Shown here piece after piece: positions 1-6,205 of a stretch of DNA of 10,987 bases. The notes beneath the pieces were generated by a model. That model was given only the letters and a program-made list of their open reading frames with translations. It did not search any database and had not been told where the DNA came from. The translations under genes and the position numbers were made by a program. The stretch's first letter is position 1. Every line of letters begins with the position of its first letter. Source of the DNA: Spirochaetales bacterium (GTDB taxonomy: Bacteria; Spirochaetota; Spirochaetia; JAGLYY01); NCBI GenBank assembly GCA_023131935.1, contig JAGLYY010000115.1, forward strand, positions 1 through 10,987. The letters are read 5' to 3'.

Positions 1-1626
1 GTCCCCGCGGTCTCTCTCATTACTACCAAGAGCATTCAGGTTAAACCGAACAAAGGGAACCGGGAGCCCATTATTTGTGAACCTGAAGAGGGGAGTTATG
101 GTAATGCCGTTGGTTTGAAAAACCCCGGTATGGAGCAGTTTCTTGAGGAGATGAAAGAGCTCAGAGAGAGGGTGAGTATTCGAAGCATTATTAATGTGTC
201 ACTGGCGGGGGATTCGGCGGAAACCTTCAGCCTCCTGGCAAAGACTCTTGAACCGGTAGCGGATATGTTCGAGTTGAACGTCTCCTGTCCCCACACGGGA
301 TCTGAATATGGGGCCGCAATTGGGGTTGATCCCTTTCTCGTGGCGGAAATTGTAGCCGCTGTTAAAAAGGTTACAACCCTGCTGGTGTTTCCCAAGCTCA
401 CTCCCCAGGCCGCGGATATCCCTGAAACTGTCCGTCTATCCCTTGAAGCAGGTGCCGATGGATTTGCTGCCATCAACACCGTTGGTCCCGAGGTTTATTA
501 CGAGACAACCTCTGGCGCGCCGATTCTCTCAAACCCTATAGATCACAAGGGGGGCAAATCGGGCCGCTGGATAAAGGAGCGTGCCCTTGAGGTTGTCCGG
601 GAGGTCCGGGAAACCGCCGGGCCCGATATCCCCATTATCGGAATGGGGGGCATTGAAACCTCCGGGGATATCGAAGAGATGAAAAAAGCCGGGGCTAATG
701 CCTTCGGCCTTGGGTCGGTGTTCGGGAAAGTACGGCAGCGAAACTGGAAAGCCTTCACCGATGCCCTGGCACACTCGAGTATAGAACCGCTTAAAATGCA
801 AGCAATCGGATCAACGAAATCAGCTTCCTCCTATCTGACCAATGGGAGGCAGATGGAATATCGTCCATTCCGGATAATCAGGGTAGAGGACCTTCCCGGT
901 TCCATGAAGATGTTAACCCTCGATGGTTTCCTCTCAAGTGATCCAAGTGAATATGTATTCCTGTGGATGCCCGGTTTTGGAGAAAAACCATTTTCCATCG
1001 CGGGAACAGACCCGCTCCGGTTCATCATCAGGGACCGGGGAAAGCTGACAGCGGAACTCGTAAACCTCAAGGTTGGGGACCGGATCTTTCTCCGTGGACC
1101 CTATGGTAGAAAAGCTCCCGGCACCGAAATGCAGGAGGTTTTTCTCCTTGGCGGCGGAACGGGAATTGCGGTTCTACCCGAACTGGCCGCCTCCTTTGCC
1201 GCCGAAGGGAAAGAGGTGCGGGTTTTTATCGGGATAACTGAATCGGGCGCAATTGATACAGCTGAACTCTTCCCCGCATTTAATAAAAAAGAGGTCGCAC
1301 AGGTTACCGTTGTCCCTGATAACGGTGAAGTGGGAAAGGTTATCGGCGTCCTGAAGGAGGTCCTGAAAAGGCAGCAGGCCCCGGAAGGGGGACAGGCACT
1401 TTATGCTATCGGTCCAGTGCCCTTCATGAAAGGGACAGCCGAGGTTGCTGAAGCAGCCGGGATAAACCCATGCGAGATCTATCTGTCGGTGGAAAAAGAA
1501 ACCCGTTGTGGTGTGGGAATCTGCGGTGAGTGCGGCTGCGGAGGAGTCCTTACCTGCAGCGAAGGGACCTTTTTCTCCTGGTCCTGGCTGAAAGAAAGGG
1601 GAGAGCCGGATGAAGGGAATAATTGA
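1..1626 (+). CDS. pyrD/pyrK: Dihydroorotate dehydrogenase fused to its electron-transfer subunit (PyrD-PyrK), 5' truncated
   Basis: The protein oxidises dihydroorotate to orotate (fourth step of UMP synthesis) and passes electrons through FAD and a [2Fe-2S] centre to NAD. The frame is open from base 1; comparison with class 1B enzymes suggests roughly 40 N-terminal residues lie outside the window. Numbering from the first codon, residues 1 to about 270 are PyrD: GLKNPGME, the catalytic-cysteine motif NVSCPH (Cys96), FPKLTP (Lys132) and the phosphate-binding IIGMGG loop (about 212-217). Residues from about 285 are PyrK: FAD motif KPFSI (329-333), GGGTGIAVLPEL (384-395), then cysteines 503, 508, 511 and 519 in CGVGICGEC...C, which fit the [2Fe-2S] cluster, with an extra Cys513. 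PyrD and PyrK are normally separate proteins of about 310 and 250 residues; here there is no stop or restart between them. The TTG at 115 lies inside the conserved PyrD domain and is not the start. The 3' end overlaps pyrC by 17 bases, implying one operon. Confidence 0.95.
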   Translation, partial: VPAVSLITTKSIQVKPNKGNREPIICEPEEGSYGNAVGLKNPGMEQFLEEMKELRERVSIRSIINVSLAGDSAETFSLLAKTLEPVADMFELNVSCPHTGSEYGAAIGVDPFLVAEIVAAVKKVTTLLVFPKLTPQAADIPETVRLSLEAGADGFAAINTVGPEVYYETTSGAPILSNPIDHKGGKSGRWIKERALEVVREVRETAGPDIPIIGMGGIETSGDIEEMKKAGANAFGLGSVFGKVRQRNWKAFTDALAHSSIEPLKMQAIGSTKSASSYLTNGRQMEYRPFRIIRVEDLPGSMKMLTLDGFLSSDPSEYVFLWMPGFGEKPFSIAGTDPLRFIIRDRGKLTAELVNLKVGDRIFLRGPYGRKAPGTEMQEVFLLGGGTGIAVLPELAASFAAEGKEVRVFIGITESGAIDTAELFPAFNKKEVAQVTVVPDNGEVGKVIGVLKEVLKRQQAPEGGQALYAIGPVPFMKGTAEVAEAAGINPCEIYLSVEKETRCGVGICGECGCGGVLTCSEGTFFSWSWLKERGEPDEGNN

Positions 1627-2689
1627 TCCCCATGTCCATTTACGGGATGGAATACAGTCGGAAAAAGAGACTCTTGCCCATGGTCTCAAGACAGCGGAGC
1701 AGGCAGGGTTTGCGGGAGTCTTTGAGATGCCAAATACAAATCCTCCTCTCACTTCCGAAGAAGCAATTTTCGGCAGGATCGCTAAAGCAGATCATGAGAA
1801 ATCCCGCCAAAACCTGAAAATCTTTCACGGCATTTACGGCGGAGTTACAGCTCATCCCCGGCAGATCAGTGAGATTGTAAGGATCTACAATAATCTTTTC
1901 CCCCGGGTTGTGGGTCTTAAGATGTTTGCCGGGACTTCCACAGGGGACCTCGCGATAATCTCCCGGGAGGAACAGCAGAGGGTCTACGAGGTCCTGACTA
2001 AAGAGGGGTACCGGGGGGTACTCGCGGTCCATTGTGAACGGGAAGATCTGTTTCACCCGGAGATCTGGGACCCCTCTAAACCGCTCAGCCATTCCAGGGC
2101 AAGACCACCGGAGGCTGAACAGGAATCAGTAAAAGACCAGATTAATTTTGCCGGAAAGGCCGGTTTCCAGGGCATTCTCCATGTTTGCCATTTAAGCCAT
2201 CCCGGGACCCTCAAGATAATTGAGGAAGCAAGGGAAACCTGTGAGTTTAAGATTACCTGTGGTGTAACTCCACATCATGCTTTGCTTTCTACTGAAGATC
2301 AGGAAAATCCTGATGAAAAGGAGGGGATGCTCCTTAAAGTCAATCCTCCCCTGCGAAACCGGGAGGAAAAAAATGCAATCTTCGTTGCACTCCTGGAGGG
2401 CCGCATCGACTGGATTGAGAGCGATCATGCTCCCCACACCCTGGCGGATAAGCTAGAAGGACACGCTTCCGGGCTGCCCGGATTTCCCGGCTACCTTTTC
2501 CTGATTCAGAGGTTGAAAGCTGCGGGAATTGAAGGAAAACTCCTTGAAAAGCTCACCAGTGGAAAAGTGCTGGAGGTCTTTGGCTTGGTTCCTCACATTG
2601 AAGGGCTGCGGGTGGAGCCAGGGAGAAGAAAAGGATACCGGGAAATTGCCGGAGAGTATCCCTGGGACCCTTATGACGTATTGTTGTAA
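1610..2689 (+). CDS. pyrC: Dihydroorotase (CAD-like, zinc-dependent)
   Basis: It interconverts carbamoyl-aspartate and dihydroorotate, the step just before the PyrD-PyrK reaction. It is a 359-residue amidohydrolase. Visible active-site elements are the zinc motif DPHVHLRD (His8, His10, Arg12), MPNT (Asn42), GLKMF with Lys104 where human CAD has its carboxylated lysine, AVHCE (His141), HVCHLSH (His194), TPHH, and ESDHAPHT (Asp272 catalytic base, His276). The ADK...GFPG segment also resembles the CAD dihydroorotase domain more than E. coli PyrC. The protein starts only five residues before the first metal motif, so an N-terminal beta domain is nearly absent. The start is supported by a strong Shine-Dalgarno AAAGGGGAG (1595-1603) six bases upstream, inside the end of the preceding gene. 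That overlap indicates translational coupling. No obvious intrinsic terminator follows the stop. Confidence 0.95.
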   Translation: MKGIIDPHVHLRDGIQSEKETLAHGLKTAEQAGFAGVFEMPNTNPPLTSEEAIFGRIAKADHEKSRQNLKIFHGIYGGVTAHPRQISEIVRIYNNLFPRVVGLKMFAGTSTGDLAIISREEQQRVYEVLTKEGYRGVLAVHCEREDLFHPEIWDPSKPLSHSRARPPEAEQESVKDQINFAGKAGFQGILHVCHLSHPGTLKIIEEARETCEFKITCGVTPHHALLSTEDQENPDEKEGMLLKVNPPLRNREEKNAIFVALLEGRIDWIESDHAPHTLADKLEGHASGLPGFPGYLFLIQRLKAAGIEGKLLEKLTSGKVLEVFGLVPHIEGLRVEPGRRKGYREIAGEYPWDPYDVLL

Positions 2690-2800
2690 AAAAACATTAA
2701 TAGAAAGATAAAGAGAAGAGGGTGAAACAACGGGAAAAGATATGGCGAAAGAGGAAAATTTATGTTAAAATCGATGTATAAGACAGGAGAAGGTTAGGTT

Positions 2801-3043
2801 ATGAGAGCTTTAGAAAAAGTAATGGAAATTGATGGTACGATAGATGTCAATCATCATTTGATACTGGATAATGAGGACTTACCCCTTGAAGGGCCGACAA
2901 GAGTCAAAGTATTAATAAAACCGGTAGAAAAGAAAGGTTCTGGTTATTCATTAAATGAATTACGTGGAATTATAAAAAATAGTAAAGTTGATGGCCTGAA
3001 ATTTCAAAAGGAAACGCGTTCAGAATGGGATAACAGAAAATAG
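2801..3043 (+). CDS. Putative type II antitoxin paired with a PIN-domain toxin fragment
   Basis: This 80-residue protein has no enzyme motif. Its N-terminal half (MRALEKVMEIDGTIDV, then LILDNEDLPLEGP and TRVKVLIK) has the short beta-rich pattern of small antitoxins often found just upstream of PIN toxins. The C-terminal half is charged and ends SEWDNRK, plausibly a toxin-binding tail. A good Shine-Dalgarno, AGGAGAAGG (2785-2793), lies seven bases before the ATG. Its TAG stop is followed with no gap by the ATG of the PIN gene, the usual antitoxin-toxin arrangement. The antitoxin role rests on this pairing and on pattern resemblance, not on a recognised family signature. Base composition is clearly more AT-rich than pyrC upstream or the sugar kinase downstream, which suggests separate acquisition. 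I found no convincing promoter in the purine-rich 111 bases between pyrC and this gene. Confidence 0.65.
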   Translation: MRALEKVMEIDGTIDVNHHLILDNEDLPLEGPTRVKVLIKPVEKKGSGYSLNELRGIIKNSKVDGLKFQKETRSEWDNRK

Positions 3044-3238
3044 ATGAACTATTTATTTGACACAAATACCGTAATATATTTTTTAGAAGACAAATTAAGT
3101 ATCGATATCAAAGATGAGGACATGATCGATATCTCATTTATAAGTGAAATTGAATTATTGGGAAAAGAGGTTAAAGAAGAAGAAAGCAAGGCAATAGAGC
3201 TTTTGACGCCGATTTTAACTTTTCCTATCATTAACTAA
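3044..3238 (+). pseudogene. PIN-domain toxin, N-terminal fragment
   Basis: The 64-residue product begins MNYLFDTNTVIYFLED, the first strand and first catalytic aspartate (Asp6) of a VapC-type PIN ribonuclease. It continues to ISFISEIELL, which carries the conserved glutamate of the second motif. Full-length relatives are about 120-140 residues and need two further acidic motifs in the second half (LPDA-like and TNDxxF-like); both are missing. The reading ends in TAA at 3236-3238, and the next base, 3239, belongs to the stop codon of the convergent kinase gene. The most economical reading is a 3'-truncated, inactive toxin left by a deletion or insertion junction. It follows the antitoxin-like gene directly, without its own clear ribosome-binding site, so translation would be coupled. 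An expressed short form cannot be ruled out, but it should not cleave RNA. Confidence 0.75.
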
Positions 3239-4144
3239 TCAAACAACCTCTTTCAATATAGCGGAATTTGCCTCAGGTGTTGCTCCGGCACGACCGGCTA
3301 TCCAGGCGCCATATCTATTCGCAGCTTCACTGACCCTGTTTAAGGGACTTTTCTTGAGCAGGTGATGGGCCAATACTGCGGTAAATCCATCTCCCGCGCC
3401 CACCGTATCCCTGATTTCAACCTTTATTCCCGGATGCACCACCACTTCATTTCTGCTTAACATTATGCTCCCCTCTGCTCCCCGGGTAAGGCAGACCAGG
3501 TCCAGCGCGAATGCTTTCAGCAGCAACCGGCAGTCATGCTCTTCATCCTCCATGCTCTTAAAACCTAAAAGAGCCAGCACAATAGGCAGTTCCTGGTTGT
3601 TGAGCTTTACTACGGAGCAAAGCTCCAGTGATTCTGAGAGAATTGAGCTGCTGTAGTAAGACTGGCGCAGGTTGACATCAAAGATGCGCAGAGCATGGTC
3701 AGCCATGGAGCGTATAAAACGCCTGATGGTCTCCCTTGATTCCGGCGCACGCTGGGCCAGAGAACCGAAACAGAGACCATTAGTTTCAGCGGCTAACTGC
3801 TCCAGTTTCTCTGTCCAGGCAATGTGATCCCAGGCCGTGCCTTCAGGGCAGATTGAAAAGCTGGGCTCCCCGATTGCTGCAATTGTAACCCTGACCGTTC
3901 CGGTCGCTGCTTTTCTGTTTATCTGGATATAATCGATTGCTATCCCCAGTTTCTGCAGGGTGTCAAGAATCTCCCGGCCCAGCTCATCACTGCCCACCGA
4001 GCTCACCGTCAGGCCCTGATTGCCCAGAACATTTATGTGATAGGTAAAATTGGCAGGCGCTCCCCCCAGCAGCTTACCTTCAGGAAAGAGATCCCAGAGG
4101 ATCTCACCCAAACCCACTACTTTGAATATCTTTTGCGTATTCAT
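3239..4144 (-). CDS. PfkB-family sugar kinase (fructokinase-like)
   Basis: This 301-residue ribokinase/PfkB-fold kinase transfers phosphate from ATP to a sugar in the cytoplasm. Signatures in order are GLGEILWDLFPEG near the N-terminus, the sugar-binding GGAPANF (27-33), FDVNLR (155-160), KLNNQEL (180-186), LTRGAEGS (219-226), and the second PfkB signature DTVGAGDGF (246-254) with Asp252 as the expected catalytic base. The GEILWD and GGAPANF style is typical of fructokinases, but fructose, mannose or another hexose cannot be told apart by eye. The ATG at 4144 is chosen over the in-frame GTG at 4153 because AAGGTG (4151-4156) is correctly placed for the ATG and would overlap the GTG. It is the last gene of the minus-strand sugar operon, 117 bases after the second permease. 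That gap shows no clear terminator and only a weak candidate promoter. Confidence 0.9.
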   Translation of the reverse strand: MNTQKIFKVVGLGEILWDLFPEGKLLGGAPANFTYHINVLGNQGLTVSSVGSDELGREILDTLQKLGIAIDYIQINRKAATGTVRVTIAAIGEPSFSICPEGTAWDHIAWTEKLEQLAAETNGLCFGSLAQRAPESRETIRRFIRSMADHALRIFDVNLRQSYYSSSILSESLELCSVVKLNNQELPIVLALLGFKSMEDEEHDCRLLLKAFALDLVCLTRGAEGSIMLSRNEVVVHPGIKVEIRDTVGAGDGFTAVLAHHLLKKSPLNRVSEAANRYGAWIAGRAGATPEANSAILKEVV

Positions 4145-4150
4145 GTAATG

Positions 4151-4156
4151 CACCTT
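4151..4156 (-). promoter_or_regulatory. Ribosome-binding site that decides the kinase start
   Basis: AAGGTG on the minus strand lies six bases before the ATG at 4144. The upstream in-frame GTG at 4153 overlaps this site and has no comparable purine block at the right distance, so the ATG is preferred. Confidence 0.55.
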
Positions 4157-4261
4157 AATAGCTTCAATAGATTTTTTCCAGATACATGAATCCGTATTCT
4201 TGACAAAAAGGGGTACAATACACTCTGAATGAGTAGATAGGTAAAAATGACTGAATTTTAG

Positions 4262-5224
4262 TTATTCCTTGACACCGCCTTCGGTCATCCCTTTGGCTAG
4301 CTGTTTCTGTATGGTCATGAAGAGTATGATAACAGGAAGGGCGGATAACATGGAGGCTGCCATTATCCTGTCCCAGATCGCGTTCTTTGATACAAAGAGT
4401 TCTCTCAAACCGATTGGCAGTGTATTCAACTCCGAGAAAGATTTCAGAAAAACCGATGCGAAGAGGTACTCATTCCAGGCAATCATAAAACAGTAGATAA
4501 ACACTGTTACGATCGCCGACATAGAGAGGGGGATGATTATTCTCCAGATAGTTCCGAGCCGGGAACATCCTTCAATAAAGGCTGATTCCTCGAGGGAAAA
4601 GGGGATCGTCCTGAAATAATTCCCAAGCATATACAGGGATACAGGAAGGGTAAGTACCATGTAGATGGTTAACAGGGTTAAAAAAGTACCCACAGAAGTT
4701 GAAATGAGCCCTATACTTGAACTGATGGTGTATAAAGGTATCAGTAAAAGGATCGGCCCAAACATGTAGACAAGCAGCACGCTCCGCTGAATTGTACCTC
4801 TCCCTTTATAACGGACCCTGCTGAAAGAATAAGCCCCAAAAATCGCGAAAATGACTGAAATTAATGCCGAGGTACTGGCAAGTATCAGGGAGTTCCTGAA
4901 ATAACGGAAAAAGGGGAAAATATCCGCTGTGCTCCGGTACTTATCCAGAATGGCTTTTTTCTGTTCGCGGGTTAATTCCTTACTTTCTTCCAGCAGCAGT
5001 TTTATCGATTCCGGAACATTTTTTTCCGCCTGTCCGATGTTCAGAAGTTCCTTATAGGCGTCGATATTTATTCTTTTAGGAATAAGGGAGGGATTTCCCC
5101 AATCCCACTGGTATTTCAGTGAGGTAGAGAGCATTTGTATGAATGGGAATGTACAGAAAAGAACAATAAGAAGCACTATCAGCGTGAAAATGATTTTATG
5201 AAAAACTGAGCGTCTTTTTACCAT
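4262..5224 (-). CDS. ABC sugar transporter permease, CUT1 MalG/UgpE type
   Basis: This 320-residue inner-membrane protein is one of two permease subunits of a carbohydrate importer. It has an N-terminal hydrophobic helix (about 11-32), further membrane segments around 112-135, 148-168, 178-200, 233-255 and 288-305, and the cytoplasmic EAA loop EESAFIEGCSRLGTIWRIIIP (212-232), which docks on the ATPase. The segment NSLILASTSALIS after the first loop is typical of MalG-type permeases. The first external loop (about 36-110) is long, with a charged helical stretch around 63-100. The start is supported by AAGAGGG (5232-5238) seven bases upstream. The ATG overlaps the end of the preceding permease gene by seven bases, so the two permeases are translationally coupled. 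No ATPase gene is present in the window; a shared MsmX/UgpC-like ATPase encoded elsewhere is inferred. Confidence 0.93.
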   Translation of the reverse strand: MVKRRSVFHKIIFTLIVLLIVLFCTFPFIQMLSTSLKYQWDWGNPSLIPKRINIDAYKELLNIGQAEKNVPESIKLLLEESKELTREQKKAILDKYRSTADIFPFFRYFRNSLILASTSALISVIFAIFGAYSFSRVRYKGRGTIQRSVLLVYMFGPILLLIPLYTISSSIGLISTSVGTFLTLLTIYMVLTLPVSLYMLGNYFRTIPFSLEESAFIEGCSRLGTIWRIIIPLSMSAIVTVFIYCFMIAWNEYLFASVFLKSFSELNTLPIGLRELFVSKNAIWDRIMAASMLSALPVIILFMTIQKQLAKGMTEGGVKE

Positions 5225-6123
5225 TTCAATACCCTCTTAACATAAATCAGAATGAAGCCAATGAGCAGGATAAATTGTATTAACGCGATAGCGGCTCCCT
5301 GCCCGATGTCCATAATCCCGGTAAAAGCCTTAATATAGGTATAAACCGGCAAGACTTTAACATTCTCCGTTAAGAGATATACCTCTTCGAATTTGTTAAA
5401 ATTCCAGATAGCCCGTAACAGGATGATTGAGCCCAGGAGGAAATAGATTTCCGGAAATGTTATGTACCAGAACTTATTCCAGCTGCTGCATCCATCTATC
5501 TCCGCGGCTTCGTAAAGCCCCCTATCTATTGCCTGTAATCTTGCGAGCAGCATTAAGTAGGTAAAGGGAAAGTTTTTCCATATACCAAAAAGAACGGCAA
5601 TTATTATTGAGGTCTGTGGAGACCGGATAAGATTGAACCGTTCGGCAAAGAGGTGAAGTTTGTCGTAAGCGATATGCATGAAAAGACCATTGACAGGATC
5701 AAAAATAAACTGCCAGGAAAAAACAACCGATATAACCGGGGCAACATAGGGTAGGAGGATAAGGCCCCGAACCACACCTCGAAGGGGGAATTCCTGATTC
5801 ATCACCAGGGCTACTAATAATCCAACAACTGCCGTCCCCATTGTGGTAAAAAACACATAAATGACAGAGGTTAAAACCGATTTCCAGAATGCCGAATCGG
5901 TGATGATGTTCTCATGATTTTGGAATCCCAGGTAAATGTTTTCCTGCATAATCTTTACATCAAAAAAGCTTAAGTATACATTATAGAAAATGGGGTAGAG
6001 AATGAGTGCGGCAATAATGATAACGGCCGGAAGTATAAGGCTCCATCCAAAGAGAGTCTCTCTTTTCTCTAGGTTCATCTTCTGAAGCAGCGACCCCGGT
6101 GCTTGTAATTGGTTTATTGTCAT
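5218..6123 (-). CDS. ABC sugar transporter permease, CUT1 MalF/UgpA type
   Basis: This 301-residue inner-membrane permease is the partner of the overlapping downstream permease. Hydrophobic segments lie around 25-45, 84-108, 120-140, 172-192, 225-245 and 276-296. The first is followed by the family motif YNVYLSFFD. The EAA loop LYEAAEIDGCSSWNKFWYITFP (about 203-224) is intact and matches the UgpA/LacF group. The ATG at 6123 is chosen because GGAG lies five bases upstream of it; the longer in-frame option, a GTG at 6153, has no ribosome-binding site and sits just after the hairpin U-tract. It follows the binding-protein gene across 82 bases that contain that hairpin, so its expression is probably lower than that of the binding protein. 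Substrate is not predictable from this protein alone; the adjacent mannosidase gene suggests a mannoside. Confidence 0.93.
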   Translation of the reverse strand: MTINQLQAPGSLLQKMNLEKRETLFGWSLILPAVIIIAALILYPIFYNVYLSFFDVKIMQENIYLGFQNHENIITDSAFWKSVLTSVIYVFFTTMGTAVVGLLVALVMNQEFPLRGVVRGLILLPYVAPVISVVFSWQFIFDPVNGLFMHIAYDKLHLFAERFNLIRSPQTSIIIAVLFGIWKNFPFTYLMLLARLQAIDRGLYEAAEIDGCSSWNKFWYITFPEIYFLLGSIILLRAIWNFNKFEEVYLLTENVKVLPVYTYIKAFTGIMDIGQGAAIALIQFILLIGFILIYVKRVLKW

Positions 6124-6128
6124 AGATA

Positions 6129-6132
6129 CTCC
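6129..6132 (-). promoter_or_regulatory. Ribosome-binding site that decides the MalF-type permease start
   Basis: GGAG on the minus strand is five bases before the ATG at 6123. The alternative GTG start at 6153 is preceded only by T-rich sequence from the terminator-like element. Confidence 0.55.
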
Positions 6133-6156
6133 GAAAATACTCAGTAAATACACTGT

Positions 6157-6190
6157 AAATAAAAGGAAGACGAGCTCCCGCCCGTCTTCC
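6157..6190 (-). terminator. Intrinsic terminator-like hairpin between binding protein and permease (attenuator)
   Basis: Read on the minus strand, GGAAGACG (6190-6183) pairs perfectly with CGTCTTCC (6172-6165). Three further inner pairs (one of them G-U) give an 11-bp stem closed by a GGGA tetraloop of the GNRA class. The stem is followed at once by TTTTATTT. It begins 15 bases after the binding-protein stop codon and precedes the first permease. In other sugar ABC operons a structure at this place (as between malE and malF) partly terminates transcription and protects the upstream message, so that binding protein is made in excess. The structure is seen directly; the attenuating role is inferred. 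Confidence 0.8.
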
Positions 6191-6205
6191 AGCTTAATAT
6201 GGATT

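Noticed and set aside
1174..1752. A 192-codon minus-strand open frame across the PyrK and pyrC start region
   Set aside because: It lies opposite two genes with clear catalytic motifs, has no recognisable domain, and is best explained as a shadow of their codon pattern.
2722..2781. Short frame from GTG after AAGAGAAGAGG, about 19 lysine- and arginine-rich residues, in the gap after pyrC; also an 8-codon frame at 2742-2768
   Set aside because: Both are too short to separate from chance in a purine-rich stretch, and no conserved pattern is recognised.
4178..4206. Minus-strand TTGTCA with TATCTG 16 bases later, upstream of the kinase
   Set aside because: The -10 match is poor (3 of 6), so I did not annotate a separate kinase promoter; read-through from the transport operon is as likely.
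4200..4219. TTGACA and TACAAT boxes on the plus strand in the kinase-permease gap
   Set aside because: The spacing is only 8 bases, far from the required 16-18, and no plus-strand gene follows.
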